NCBI RefSeq assembly: GCF_003937945.1
Contig: NZ_RSEC01000058.1
Location: forward strand, 558,001 to 622,000
DNA length: 64,000 nucleotides
Source of the DNA: Amycolatopsis eburnea
GTDB taxonomy: Bacteria > Actinomycetota > Actinomycetes > Mycobacteriales > Pseudonocardiaceae
Reading direction: 5' to 3'
Position 1 is the first letter of the stretch; each line of letters starts with the position of its first letter. Shown here piece by piece: positions 24,812 through 33,619 of the stretch. Below the pieces are notes generated by a model. It searched no databases. It was not told where the DNA came from and saw only the letters and a program-made list of their open reading frames with translations. The translations under genes were made by a program, and so were the position numbers.

Positions 24812-25258
24812 ATGCACGCTGTGGAGATGGCCGAGGAGTACCCGGTCGTGGACGTCGATTCCGACGCGCTCGCCGCGGCGAAGCTGCTGGCCGAGCGGCG
24901 GCTGCCCGGCATCGTCGTGACCGATGCCTCCGGGTGCCCGTGTTCGATCCTGCCGGCGTCGCAGGTGGTGCAGTTCCTGGTGCCGGGATACGTGCGGGAC
25001 GATCCGTCGCTGGCCGGGGTGCTGGACGAGTCGATGGCCGACCGGGCCGCGGACAAGCTCGGTGGCAAGACCGTCCGGTCGCTGCTGCCCGAAAAACCCT
25101 CGGAGCTGCCGCGGGTGCAGGGCGACGACACGATCGTGGAGGTCGCGGCGATCATGGCCCGCCTGCGCTGCCCGCTGGTCGCGGTGATGGAGGACAAGCA
25201 CCTGCTCGGCGTGATCTCGGCGTCGCGGCTGCTCGAGCTGGCGCTCACGCCGCGCTGA
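24812..25258 (+). CDS. Two-CBS-domain protein
   Basis: 148 residues. First CBS motif YPVVDVDSDALAAAKLLAERRLPGIVVTDASG, second near the C-terminus VQGDDTIVEVAAIMARLRCPLVAVMEDKHLLGVISASRLLEL (described, each in part). No effector domain. CBS pairs bind adenine nucleotides or c-di-AMP and regulate transporters; lying between the antiporter and an anion transporter, it may control one of them. Confidence 0.8.
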   Translation: MHAVEMAEEYPVVDVDSDALAAAKLLAERRLPGIVVTDASGCPCSILPASQVVQFLVPGYVRDDPSLAGVLDESMADRAADKLGGKTVRSLLPEKPSELPRVQGDDTIVEVAAIMARLRCPLVAVMEDKHLLGVISASRLLELALTPR

Positions 25259-25274
25259 TCCCGGGGGCGGTGTG

Positions 25275-26567
25275 ATGAGCACCGTGCTCGCCGTCGCGGT
25301 CTTCGTCGTCGCGTACGTCTTCATCGCCACCGAGAAGATCCCGAAGATGGTCGCCGCGCTGGCCGGCGCGGGGGTGGTGCTGGCGTTCGGGGTGACCGGC
25401 GCCGAGGACGCGTTCTACTCCCACGACACCGGCATCGACTGGGATGTCATCTTCCTGCTGCTCGGGATGATGATCATCGTCGGGGTGCTGCGGCGCACCG
25501 GGGTGTTCGAGTTCCTGGCGATCTGGGCGGCCAAGCGCGCCCAGGGCTCGCCGCTGCGGATCATGGTGCTGCTGGTGCTGATCACGGCGGTCGCGTCGGC
25601 GTTCCTGGACAACGTCACGACGGTGTTGCTGATCGCGCCGGTGACGCTGCTGGTCTGCGACCGGCTCGACATCAAGCCGACGCCGTTCCTCATCGCCGAG
25701 GTGCTGGCGTCGAACATCGGGGGCGCGGCGACGCTGATCGGAGATCCGCCGAACATCATCATCGGCAGCCGGGCGGGGCTGTCGTTCAACGACTTCCTGG
25801 TCAACATGGCCCCGATCGTCGTGATCGAGCTGGTGGCGTTCGTGCTGGCGCTGCGTTGGTTCTTCCGCGGCTCGTTCGCCGTCGATCCGGCACGGGTGGC
25901 CGACGTGATGCGGCTGAACGAGCGGGAGGCGATCCGGGACCGCGGGTTGCTGGTCAAGTGCGGCGTCGTGCTGCTGGCCGTCTTCGCCGGCTTTGTGGGG
26001 CATTCGGTGTTCCACATCGAGCCGTCGGTGGTGGCCCTCCTCGGTGCCGGGGTGCTGGTGCTGATTTCGCGGGCCGAGCCGAAGGACTTCCTCGCCGGGG
26101 TCGAGTGGGAGACGCTGCTGTTCTTCGCCGGGCTGTTCGTGATGATCGGCGCGCTGGTCAAGACGGGTGTCATCGGGAACCTGGCGAAGCTCGCCGCCGA
26201 CGCCACCGGCGGAAACGCGCTGTTTGCCGTGATGCTGATCCTCGTCGTGTCCACCCTGCTGTCGGGGGTGATCGACAACATTCCGTACGTGGCCACGATG
26301 AGCCCGCTCGTGCTGGCCCTCACGCAGGACATTCCGGACCCGGGGCACTCGGAGGCGCTTTGGTGGTCACTGGCTCTCGGTGCGGACTTCGGCGGCAACA
26401 TGACGGCCATCGGCGCCAGCGCGAATGTTGTAATGCTGGGGATCGCGGCGCGGTCGGGGAGCCCGATCTCGTTCTGGGAGTTCACCCGCAAGGGCGCCCA
26501 GGTCACGCTGCTGACGGTGCTGATCGCGGCGCCCTACCTCTGGCTGCGCTATTTCGTGCTCGGCTGA
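25275..26567 (+). CDS. ArsB/NhaD/CitM-type (IT superfamily) transporter
   Basis: 430 residues (a GTG three bases upstream could also serve). About eleven membrane segments with the paired hairpin motifs ASAFLDNVTTVLLIAPVTLL and SGVIDNIPYVATMSPLVL, plus NIGGAATLIGDPPNIIIGS, which define the ArsB/NhaD/SLC13-like ion transporter fold. The substrate may be arsenite, Na+/H+ or dicarboxylate; the ion-homeostasis neighbours make a Na+/H+ (NhaD-like) role at least as likely as arsenite. Not resolved by sequence alone. Confidence 0.85.
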   Translation: MSTVLAVAVFVVAYVFIATEKIPKMVAALAGAGVVLAFGVTGAEDAFYSHDTGIDWDVIFLLLGMMIIVGVLRRTGVFEFLAIWAAKRAQGSPLRIMVLLVLITAVASAFLDNVTTVLLIAPVTLLVCDRLDIKPTPFLIAEVLASNIGGAATLIGDPPNIIIGSRAGLSFNDFLVNMAPIVVIELVAFVLALRWFFRGSFAVDPARVADVMRLNEREAIRDRGLLVKCGVVLLAVFAGFVGHSVFHIEPSVVALLGAGVLVLISRAEPKDFLAGVEWETLLFFAGLFVMIGALVKTGVIGNLAKLAADATGGNALFAVMLILVVSTLLSGVIDNIPYVATMSPLVLALTQDIPDPGHSEALWWSLALGADFGGNMTAIGASANVVMLGIAARSGSPISFWEFTRKGAQVTLLTVLIAAPYLWLRYFVLG

Positions 26568-26569
26568 GG

Positions 26570-26591
26570 ATTGCAAGGCAATCGTCAGGTC
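26570..26591 (+). promoter_or_regulatory. Tandem 11-bp activator box upstream of the second SPW gene
   Basis: ATTGCAAGGCA / ATCGTCAGGTC, directly after the ArsB-like stop, with a GACAGT hexamer (26611-26616) at the standard distance. The nearest gene starts 225 nt downstream of the predicted start site. The stretch between (26617-26840) holds no convincing gene, only a weak TTGTCTTGTGCAA palindrome at 26799-26811. Confidence 0.6.
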
Positions 26592-26840
26592 TGCCGGCCG
26601 CCGCGTGCGGGACAGTGGAGTCCGGCGCCGGCAGGCCGGGGCGGCCGTCGTGACCGAGGAACGCGTCATGGGTTTGGGGGCGCGGACTTCAGGGTGCTGA
26701 ACGGCTTCGGCCTGGGCGGAAGCGGCGTCGTGACGCGGTGGCGGAGTACAGAGTCGTGCTCCGTCGCCGCGCCAGTTCTTCGTCAGAGGAGTAAACTGTT
26801 GTCTTGTGCAACGGTAACGACGAGGAATGCCGGAGGGATC

Positions 26841-27272
26841 ATGGTCACTCGTGGTGGCGAACAGCACTTCTGGATCGGTCCGGGCACCGAAGGCGCGCTG
26901 ACGCCCAGCCTGCCCAGCTCGCTGGCCTTCGTGGCGGCGCTGTGGCTCGGGTTCGCGCCCTACGTGCTGCACTTCAGTCAGGTGCGGGGCGGCCTCGCTG
27001 ACGGCATCGACGTACTGGTGGCGCTGGTGGTCGCCGCTCTGGCGCTGGTCCGGACGGTCGTGCCCCGGGACTATCCGGCGTTCAGTGTGGTCAACGCCGT
27101 ACTTGGCCTGTGGCTGATCGTCGCGCCCTTCGTGCTGGGGTACGACCTTGCCCGCGTGATCGTCACCGACCTTGTCGTGGGGGTTCTGCTCCTGGGGCTG
27201 GGCGGGCTCAGCGCGTTGCTGACCTATCGGCAGCGCGCGAAAGCGCAGGCGCGGGACGCCGCTGCCGCGTGA
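26841..27272 (+). CDS. SPW-repeat membrane protein (second copy)
   Basis: 143 residues from ATG 26841 with GGAGG upstream. Four membrane segments in two halves: LAFVAALWLGFAPYVLHF, ADGIDVLVALVVAALALV, VVNAVLGLWLIVAPFVLGY, VIVTDLVVGVLLLGLGG. Same layout as the protein at 16511, and like it follows a tandem 11-bp box. Function unknown. Confidence 0.75.
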   Translation: MVTRGGEQHFWIGPGTEGALTPSLPSSLAFVAALWLGFAPYVLHFSQVRGGLADGIDVLVALVVAALALVRTVVPRDYPAFSVVNAVLGLWLIVAPFVLGYDLARVIVTDLVVGVLLLGLGGLSALLTYRQRAKAQARDAAAA

Positions 27273-27284
27273 CACAACCAAGTG

Positions 27285-27297
27285 TTGCATAATGCAA
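27285..27297 (+). promoter_or_regulatory. TTGCATAATGCAA palindrome at the ClC start
   Basis: Perfect 13-bp palindrome around a central A, containing a good -10 hexamer CATAAT (27288-27293). The GTG at 27300 begins 2 nt after the palindrome and 6 nt after the hexamer, so transcript and coding start would coincide (leaderless mRNA). A protein bound here would block RNA polymerase. Confidence 0.65.
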
Positions 27298-27299
27298 TA

Positions 27300-29057
27300 G
27301 TGTCTTCGAGTAATAGCATTTCGGTCAGGCGCGTTCCGGTCCCGGTCCGGCAGCCGATCGGGAGGTGGCTGCGGGAGAGCCGGAGCGGCCTGGTCGGCTT
27401 GGCCGTGCTCATCGGCGCCGGCGCCGGGCTCGGCGCGATCGTCTTCCGCTGGCTGATCACGACCTTCACCCACCTATTCTCCGGGCAGGCCGACTACGCG
27501 GACGCAGGGCGGGCCGCGCACCCCTGGTTCCCCGAGCTAGGGCCGTGGTTCCTGCTGCTCGCGCCGGTCGTGGCCGGGCTGATCTACGGGCCGCTGGTGT
27601 ACAAGTTCGCGCCAGAGGCCCGCGGGCACGGTGTGCCCGAGGTGATGTACGCGGTCGCCGAGCGGGGTGGCCGCATTCCGGCCCAGGTGAGCGCGGTGAA
27701 GGCACTGGCCTCGGCGCTGACCATCGGCTCCGGCGGGTCGGTCGGGCGGGAGGGCCCGATCGTGCAGATCGGCTCCGCCCTGGGGTCGACACTCGGACGA
27801 ATCACGAAGCTGCCTGAGTCCCGTCTGCGGGTGCTGGTCGCCTGCGGGGCGGCGGGCGGCATCGCGGCGACGTTCAACGCGCCGCTGGCCGGTCCGTTCT
27901 TCGCGATGGAGCTGATCCTGCGCGACTTCGCCGCGGAGTCGTTCGGCGCGGTCGTGCTGGCGAGCGTGACCGCGAGCGTCGTCGGCCGGGCAGCGTTCGG
28001 GAACACGCCGTTCCTGGACCTGCCGCCGTTCACCTTGCGCAACCCGGTGGAGTACCTCCTGTTCGTGGTGCTCGGGGTCGTGGTGGGTGCGTGCGGGGTT
28101 TTGTTCACCCGGGTGCTGTACCGGATCGAGGACTTCTGCGATTGGGTATGGCGCGGGCCGGAATGGCTGCGCCCGGCCGTCGGCGGGCTGTTCCTCGGCG
28201 GGCTGTTGCTGCTGTTGCCGCAGATGTACGGGGTCGGGTACCCGGTGCTGCAGAACGCCGTCGAAGGCAAGTACGTCATCGGGTTCCTGCTGCTGTTGCT
28301 GGTCGGCAAGATCGTCGCGACGAGCTTGACGATCGGGATCGGCGGTTCGGGTGGGGTGTTCGCGCCGTCGTTGTTCATCGGGGCGATGGGCGGGACGGCG
28401 TTCGGGATCGTGGTGCACGCGTGGCTGCCGTCGCTGACGGCGTCGCCGGGGGTGTACGGGCTGATCGGGATGGGCGCGGCCTTCGCGGGCGCGGCGCGGG
28501 CGCCGATCACGGCGGTGATCGTGCTGTTCGAGCTGACCGGCCAGTACACGATCATCCTGCCGATGCTGACCGCGATCGTGATCGCGACCGCGACGAGCCG
28601 GACGTTGTCGCGGGACACGATCTACACGCTCAAGCTGCGCCGTCGCGGGGTCGACCTCGACCGGCATCCGCAGGAACGCCGGCTGGCTGCCACCATGATC
28701 GAAAGCGTCGCCGAGCCCCTGCCCGAACCGCTTCCTGCCGGCACGCCGCTCGAGCGGGCCGCGCACGCCTTGGCGGTGTCCGGGCACGGCATCTTGCCCG
28801 TGACCGACGAACAAGGGCGCTACCAGGGTTGCGTCACGGCGCAGGCGGTGGCCGAGGCCCTCGGTGACGACCACGACGGCACCGTTGGAGACCTGGCCGA
28901 GCTGCCGCCCCTGGTGACCTGCGAGACGTCGCTCGCCGACGCCCTGACCGCCTTGACGAACGCGCCCGGCACCGGTTTGCCCGTCCTTGATGGCGACCAC
29001 CAGCTGACCGGATGGCTCACCCACCAAGCGGTGCTCTCCGCGCTCGCCCGGCAGTGA
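27300..29057 (+). CDS. ClC-family chloride channel/transporter with CBS domains
   Basis: 585 residues from GTG 27300 (a GTG at 27282 is in frame but lies inside the promoter). ClC hallmarks: GHGVPEVMYAV, GSGGSVGREGPIVQIGSALG with the gating Glu in GREGP, and GIGGSGGVFAPSLFIGA. After the membrane part, two CBS segments (AAHALAVSGHGILPVTDEQG and DALTALTNAPGTGLPVLDGD). Where the E. coli exchanger has paired Glu, this one reads FFAMELIL, with one Glu only, so H+ coupling is uncertain. Likely anion flux and osmotic balance. Confidence 0.9.
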   Translation: MSSSNSISVRRVPVPVRQPIGRWLRESRSGLVGLAVLIGAGAGLGAIVFRWLITTFTHLFSGQADYADAGRAAHPWFPELGPWFLLLAPVVAGLIYGPLVYKFAPEARGHGVPEVMYAVAERGGRIPAQVSAVKALASALTIGSGGSVGREGPIVQIGSALGSTLGRITKLPESRLRVLVACGAAGGIAATFNAPLAGPFFAMELILRDFAAESFGAVVLASVTASVVGRAAFGNTPFLDLPPFTLRNPVEYLLFVVLGVVVGACGVLFTRVLYRIEDFCDWVWRGPEWLRPAVGGLFLGGLLLLLPQMYGVGYPVLQNAVEGKYVIGFLLLLLVGKIVATSLTIGIGGSGGVFAPSLFIGAMGGTAFGIVVHAWLPSLTASPGVYGLIGMGAAFAGAARAPITAVIVLFELTGQYTIILPMLTAIVIATATSRTLSRDTIYTLKLRRRGVDLDRHPQERRLAATMIESVAEPLPEPLPAGTPLERAAHALAVSGHGILPVTDEQGRYQGCVTAQAVAEALGDDHDGTVGDLAELPPLVTCETSLADALTALTNAPGTGLPVLDGDHQLTGWLTHQAVLSALARQ

Positions 29058-29085
29058 CCGAACCACGGAAGGAACTTGAGGAGCG

Positions 29086-29826
29086 ATGGCGAAGCGCAAG
29101 CGAAACCCGTTGACGGTGAAGAAAGGACTGTCCGCGAACGCGTGGACCACGATCGCCGTGCTGGTGGTCGCTGTGCTGGTGATCGGGGGCGTGCTGGTGT
29201 TCCAGTACAAGGATTCACCTGCGACGGGTGAGGACACGGTCGCCGCGGACGTGCTGCGGCACCCGGACAGTCACACGGTGACCGAGGCGAAGAACGGAAA
29301 GGTCACCGTGGTCGAGTTCATCGACTACCAATGCCCGGTGTGCGAGGCCTACTACCAGAACGTCACCGGCAAGCTCGCGAACGACTACTCTGGCCGGATC
29401 ACGCTGGTGACCCGGAACTTCCCGCTGCCGATGCACCCGCTCGCCGTGCCCGCGGCGCGTGCGGCCGAAGCCGCCGCGCTGCAGGGGAAGTACCGGGAGA
29501 TGTACGACAAGCTCTACGGCGACTACCGCACGTGGGCTCTCCAGCCGGACGGTCAGAACGTCAGCAGCGACGAGAAGCGCGCACAGGACCGCTTCGACGC
29601 GTACGCGAAGGAACTCGGCCTCGACCTCGACCGCTTCCACCGCGACCAGGCCTCACCGGCGGTCCAGCAACGGATCGACCAGGGCAAGGCCGACGGGCAG
29701 CAGGCCGGGGTCACCGGCACCCCGACCCTGTTCGTCAACGGGACCCAGTTCCGGCCGACCGGCAACACCTACCCGATGATCAGCCAGGAGCTGCGCACCC
29801 TGCTCGACAAGGACCTCGACCTGTGA
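29086..29826 (+). CDS. DsbA-like thiol oxidoreductase, membrane-anchored
   Basis: 246 residues. Basic N-terminus and one membrane anchor (about 20-40), then an extracytoplasmic thioredoxin fold with the active site DYQCPVC (C83, C86) and the cis-Pro loop GVTGTPTLFVNG. This is the actinobacterial DsbA type that oxidises secreted proteins and is recycled by VKOR, whose gene follows with a 4-nt overlap. Confidence 0.9.
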   Translation: MAKRKRNPLTVKKGLSANAWTTIAVLVVAVLVIGGVLVFQYKDSPATGEDTVAADVLRHPDSHTVTEAKNGKVTVVEFIDYQCPVCEAYYQNVTGKLANDYSGRITLVTRNFPLPMHPLAVPAARAAEAAALQGKYREMYDKLYGDYRTWALQPDGQNVSSDEKRAQDRFDAYAKELGLDLDRFHRDQASPAVQQRIDQGKADGQQAGVTGTPTLFVNGTQFRPTGNTYPMISQELRTLLDKDLDL

Positions 29827-30395
29827 CCGCCGCAGTCCGCTCGCCCCGTGGCCTGGCCTGGCTCTACATCATCGGTGGCGCACTCGGCCTGTTCGCCGCG
29901 ATCACCCTGACCATCGAGAAGATCGAGAAACTCCGCAATCCGGACTACGTCCCGAGCTGCTCGCTCAACCCGGTCGTGTCCTGCGGCTCGGTGATGGACA
30001 GCCCGCAGGCTGCCGCCTTCGGATTCCCGAACCCGCTCATCGGCATCGCGGCGTTCGCCGTCGTCGTGACGGCGGGCGTCGCCCTGCTGACCGGGTACCG
30101 GCCGCCGCGCTGGGTGTGGTCGGGGCTGCAGCTCGGGGTCACGTTCGGCGTGGTGTTCGTGCACTGGCTGGTGTTCCAGAGCCTGTACCGTATCCACGCC
30201 CTGTGCCCGTACTGCATGATCGTGTGGATCGTGACCATCGCGATCTTCTGGTACACCACGCTGCACAACCTCGACGGCACCCGGGTCGGCACCGGTCTGC
30301 GCCGCGTCCACACCGGCCTGCTGGCGCTGTGGTACGTGGTCATCGCCGGGCTGATCGCGCAGGCGTTCTGGGACTACTGGGTGTCGGTGGTCTGA
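29823..30395 (+). CDS. Vitamin K epoxide reductase (VKOR) family protein
   Basis: 190 residues from a GTG overlapping the DsbA-like stop. About five membrane segments; loop cysteines in CSLNPVVSCGSVMDS and the active-site pair CPYC in HALCPYCMIVWIV. In actinobacteria VKOR reoxidises DsbA and passes electrons to quinone. Its 3' end overlaps by 22 nt the end of the convergent copper ATPase gene. Confidence 0.92.
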   Translation: MTAAVRSPRGLAWLYIIGGALGLFAAITLTIEKIEKLRNPDYVPSCSLNPVVSCGSVMDSPQAAAFGFPNPLIGIAAFAVVVTAGVALLTGYRPPRWVWSGLQLGVTFGVVFVHWLVFQSLYRIHALCPYCMIVWIVTIAIFWYTTLHNLDGTRVGTGLRRVHTGLLALWYVVIAGLIAQAFWDYWVSVV

Positions 30396-32620
30396 GCCCG
30401 CGCCGCGTCGAAGGAGCGCAGGCGGAGGCTGTTCGAGACGACGAACAACGACGACGCCGCCATCGCGGCGGCCGAGATCAACGGGTTCAGCAGCCCGGCG
30501 GCCGCGACCGGGATGGCGGCGACGTTGTACCCGAACGCCCACCACAGGTTCCCGCGAATCGTGCGCAGCGTCGCCCGGGCCAACCGGACGGCCCGGGCGA
30601 GAACGCGCAGGTCGGTGCCGACGAGCACGACGTCGGCGGCGTTCGCCGCGACGTCGGTTCCGGTGACGAGGGCGAACCCGAGATCGGCGCCGGCCAGCGC
30701 GGGCGCGTCGTTGATCCCGTCCCCGACCATGGCGACCGTCCGGCCTTCCCGGCGCAGGCGCTGGATCACAGCGGCCTTCTCGTCCGGCAGGACCTCGGCG
30801 ATCACCTCGTCGATCCCGAGCTCGGCGGCGATCGCGCGGGCGGTCGGCTCGCGGTCCCCGGTCAGCAGGATCGTGCGCAGTCCCAGGGCGTGCAGTTCGG
30901 CCACTGCCTCGGCCGAGCCGCGCCGGAGGGTGTCGGCGATGGCCAGGACGCCGATCGCGACGCCGTCGCGGGCCACCGCGACGACCCCCGATCCCTCTCC
31001 CTCGGAGCGGGCTGCCTCGGTGCGCACTTCCGGCGGCACTGTGACGCCGGAATCGGCGAGCAGCCGCAGCGAGCCGACCACGACGTCGTGGCCCTCGACT
31101 TCGCCTCGCGCGCCCAGCCCGGCCAGCGCGTGGAAGCCGGTCACCATCGGGACGGCGCCGATCGTCCGGTCGGCCTCGGTGACGATCGCGGTGGCGATGA
31201 GGTGTTCGGACGCCTGCTCGACGGCGGCCGTGAGGCGCAGCACCTCGTCGGCCTCGACTCCGTGCGGATGGATACCGGTCACCGCGATCCGGCCGGTCGT
31301 CACGGTGCCGGTCTTGTCCAGTACCACGGTGTCGACCGCCCGGGCCGCTTCGATCGCCTGGTGGCCTTTCAGAAACACGCCGAGCTGTGCCCCGCGGCCG
31401 GACGCGACGAGCATCGCGGTCGGCGTGGCCAGCCCGAGCGCGCACGGGCAGGCGATGATCAGCACCGCCAGCCCGGCACCGAAGGCGGGTTCGGCCGCGC
31501 CGCCGACGGCGTACCAGACCACAAAAGTACCGGCTGCCAGGGCGAGGACGACCGGCACGAACACCGCGGAGATCCGGTCGGCGACCCGCTGCACCCGCGC
31601 CTTCTCGAACAGCGCGTTCTCGACGAGCCGGGTGAGCCGGCCCAGCCGGGTGTCCTCGCCCACCGACGTGGCGCGGACGACGATCCGCCCGCCGATCGCG
31701 ACCGTGGCGCCGAGCACCGGGTCGCCCGCCGTCGCCTCGCGGGGAACCGATTCGCCGGTCATCGCGCTGCCGTCGACGGCGCACGAGCCGGACACGACGA
31801 CTCCGTCGGTGGCCACCGTCTCGCCGGGCCGCACGACGAAGTGGTCACCCGGCCGCAGGTCTCCGGCGGGGATGAGCTTTTCCCGGCCGTCGGCGCCGAC
31901 GATGGTGACGTCCTTGACGCCCAGTTCCCCCAGCGCACGTAGCGCATCACCCGAGGCGTGCTTGACCTTCGCCTCGTAGAGCCGCCCGGCGAGCACGAAG
32001 ATGGTCACCCCGACGGCGACATCGAGGTAGAGCGAGCCGGACGGCCGCAGCAGCAGGCCCCAGCCGCCGTCCAGGACGGCGGACGGCGCGGGCCGGGTCA
32101 TCGCGTACCCGGACCAGAGGGTGGCGGCGATGATCCCGGTCGACACGAGGGTGTCCATGGAAGTCGTCCGCTGCTTCAGCGCGGCCGCGGCTTTCGCGTG
32201 GAACGGCCAGGCACACCAGGTCACCACCGGCAGTCCCAGAGCCAGGACGACCAACTGCCAGCCAGGAAAGCGCAGTGAGGGCACCAGCGCGAGGGTGAAC
32301 GAGAGGTCCGCGGCCGGGACGCCCAGCAGCAACGCGATCACCAGCCGCTGCCAGATCCGGCGAACATCGGCGGCAGGCCCGTCGGTCGGCCGATCGCGGC
32401 CGAGAACTTCGGCGCGGTAGCCGGCGCGCGTCACCTCGGCCACCAGCATCTCGTCCGGGACAGCGGTGTGCACGACCGCTCGTTCGGTGGCGTAGTTGAC
32501 GCTCGCGGTGACGCCCTCGAGCTTGTTCAGCTTCCGTTCGACCCGCGTCGCACAAGCCGCGCAGGTCATGCCGCCGACGACGAGCTCGGCTCGTCGCACG
32601 GCCGGGGAGGCCGTCGTCAT
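30374..32620 (-). CDS. copA: Cu(I)-exporting P1B-type ATPase
   Basis: 748 residues from ATG 32620 (GGAGGCGATCCGACG upstream). N-terminal metal-binding domain GMTCAACATRVE (C20, C23), membrane CPC motif IIACPCALGLATP, phosphorylation DKTGT, hinge GDGINDAPAL. The late membrane motifs GYNVAA and MAASSLFVVSNS are those of Cu(I) pumps. The 'SEHPL' motif of the nucleotide-binding domain reads SEHLIA here, with the His but not the Pro. Would export Cu(I) to the outside. Divergent from a CtaG-like gene, with two palindrome-like sites between them. Confidence 0.9.
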   Translation of the reverse strand: MTTASPAVRRAELVVGGMTCAACATRVERKLNKLEGVTASVNYATERAVVHTAVPDEMLVAEVTRAGYRAEVLGRDRPTDGPAADVRRIWQRLVIALLLGVPAADLSFTLALVPSLRFPGWQLVVLALGLPVVTWCAWPFHAKAAAALKQRTTSMDTLVSTGIIAATLWSGYAMTRPAPSAVLDGGWGLLLRPSGSLYLDVAVGVTIFVLAGRLYEAKVKHASGDALRALGELGVKDVTIVGADGREKLIPAGDLRPGDHFVVRPGETVATDGVVVSGSCAVDGSAMTGESVPREATAGDPVLGATVAIGGRIVVRATSVGEDTRLGRLTRLVENALFEKARVQRVADRISAVFVPVVLALAAGTFVVWYAVGGAAEPAFGAGLAVLIIACPCALGLATPTAMLVASGRGAQLGVFLKGHQAIEAARAVDTVVLDKTGTVTTGRIAVTGIHPHGVEADEVLRLTAAVEQASEHLIATAIVTEADRTIGAVPMVTGFHALAGLGARGEVEGHDVVVGSLRLLADSGVTVPPEVRTEAARSEGEGSGVVAVARDGVAIGVLAIADTLRRGSAEAVAELHALGLRTILLTGDREPTARAIAAELGIDEVIAEVLPDEKAAVIQRLRREGRTVAMVGDGINDAPALAGADLGFALVTGTDVAANAADVVLVGTDLRVLARAVRLARATLRTIRGNLWWAFGYNVAAIPVAAAGLLNPLISAAAMAASSLFVVSNSLRLRSFDAARAQTTDTQ

Positions 32621-32641
32621 CGTCGGATCGCCTCCGTCGAG

Positions 32642-32670
32642 TAGCATGGTGCAAATGTTGCTTATGGCAA
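32642..32670. promoter_or_regulatory. Two palindrome-type operators between copA and ctaG-like gene
   Basis: TAGCATGGTGCAA (32642-32654, imperfect) and TTGCTTATGGCAA (32658-32670). The second is followed by two bases and a GTG (32673) that opens a 16-codon ORF. Placed in a 90-bp divergent intergenic region, they could control both the copper pump and the CtaG-like gene. Confidence 0.55.
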
Positions 32671-32672
32671 TT

Positions 32673-32723
32673 GTGCTCTCGCGGTGCGAGCGCCGAGGAA
32701 GTGGGGTGCGATGCCCCCGCTGA
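32673..32723 (+). CDS. 16-codon leader ORF overlapping the ctaG-like start
   Basis: GTG exactly 2 nt after the palindrome TTGCTTATGGCAA; 16 codons (VLSRCERRGSGVRCPR) then TGA at 32721-32723, overlapping the ATG of the next gene (32711) in another frame. If the transcript is leaderless, this leader would be translated first and hand ribosomes to the main gene. The same arrangement is found at 34685. Proposed from geometry only. Confidence 0.35.
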   Translation: MLSRCERRGSGVRCPR

Positions 32724-33619
32724 CCTGGTCGGCGCTGCTCACCGAATGGGACTTGCCGGTACCGGCGGTGATCTTGCTCGGTGCCATCGCGGCCGGCTAC
32801 CTCGTCGCCGCGGTCCGGCGACCCGGGTGGCCGTGGGGCCGGACCGGCACGTTCCTGGCCGGCATCGGGCTGGCGGTGTTCGCAATCGGCGGCGCCGTGA
32901 ACGCCTACAGCGACGTCCTGTTTTCGATGCACATGGCCCAGCATCTGCTGCTGATCATGGTGGTACCGGCGTTGCTGCTGCTGGGTCGTCCGTTCGACCT
33001 GGTCCAGGGCCGGCTGCGCCGAGCCGGGCGAACGCTGGGGGTGGTCACGCACCCGGCGGTGGGCTTCGCGGGCTACACCGCGGTCGTCGTCGGAACCCAC
33101 CTGACCCCGTTCCTGCAGCACGCGCTCATCTCGCCGCTCGTGCACGGCATCGAAGAGCTGCTCTACCTCGGGTCCGGGCTGCTCCTGCTGCTGCCCTTGG
33201 TCGGAGTTCGGCCAGGGCGTCCGCCGCTGTCCCATCTCGCCCGGCTGGTCGTGTTGTTCGGCGCGATGGTCGTCGACGCCGTGGTCGGCGTCGTGCTGAT
33301 GATGACGCCGAGCGAGCCGTTCCCGGCCTACGCGGCCGTCGTCCGCGATTGGGGGCCTGGACTGGTGGAGGACCTGCACTGGGGCGGCGCGGCGATGTGG
33401 GTGGGCGGCGACGCGCTGATGGCGGCGCTGGCGGTGTTCGTCATCGGCCGCTGGATGTCGGCCATGGACCGCGGCGACGACCTGGGAACGTGGCTGGAGT
33501 CGGCTCGCCGGTCGGCCCTCGACCTCGGCGAAGGCACCGCGGTCGACGATGACGAGGAAGCACTGCGATCCTACAACGCCATGCTGGCCAGGCTCGCCGC
33601 CCGCGAAGGGGGACGATGA
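32711..33619 (+). CDS. CtaG-like cytochrome c oxidase assembly membrane protein
   Basis: 302 residues from ATG 32711. About seven membrane segments with conserved His: FSMHMAQHLLLIMVVPALLL, THLTPFLQHALISPLVHG, VEDLHWGGAAMWVGGD. This is the caa3-type CtaG domain (PF09678-like), linked to copper delivery to cytochrome oxidase or to copper resistance. Its position opposite a Cu(I) ATPase supports a copper role. Confidence 0.85.
   Translation: MPPLTWSALLTEWDLPVPAVILLGAIAAGYLVAAVRRPGWPWGRTGTFLAGIGLAVFAIGGAVNAYSDVLFSMHMAQHLLLIMVVPALLLLGRPFDLVQGRLRRAGRTLGVVTHPAVGFAGYTAVVVGTHLTPFLQHALISPLVHGIEELLYLGSGLLLLLPLVGVRPGRPPLSHLARLVVLFGAMVVDAVVGVVLMMTPSEPFPAYAAVVRDWGPGLVEDLHWGGAAMWVGGDALMAALAVFVIGRWMSAMDRGDDLGTWLESARRSALDLGEGTAVDDDEEALRSYNAMLARLAAREGGR

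Noticed and set aside
26799..26811. TTGTCTTGTGCAA as a fifth start-linked palindrome
   Set aside because: Only one half matches well and no start codon follows at 2 nt; kept as weak evidence only.
30116..31942. 608-codon plus-strand open frame opposite the copper ATPase
   Set aside because: Shadow frame of the VKOR and CopA genes, with low-complexity Arg/Gly/Asp composition.
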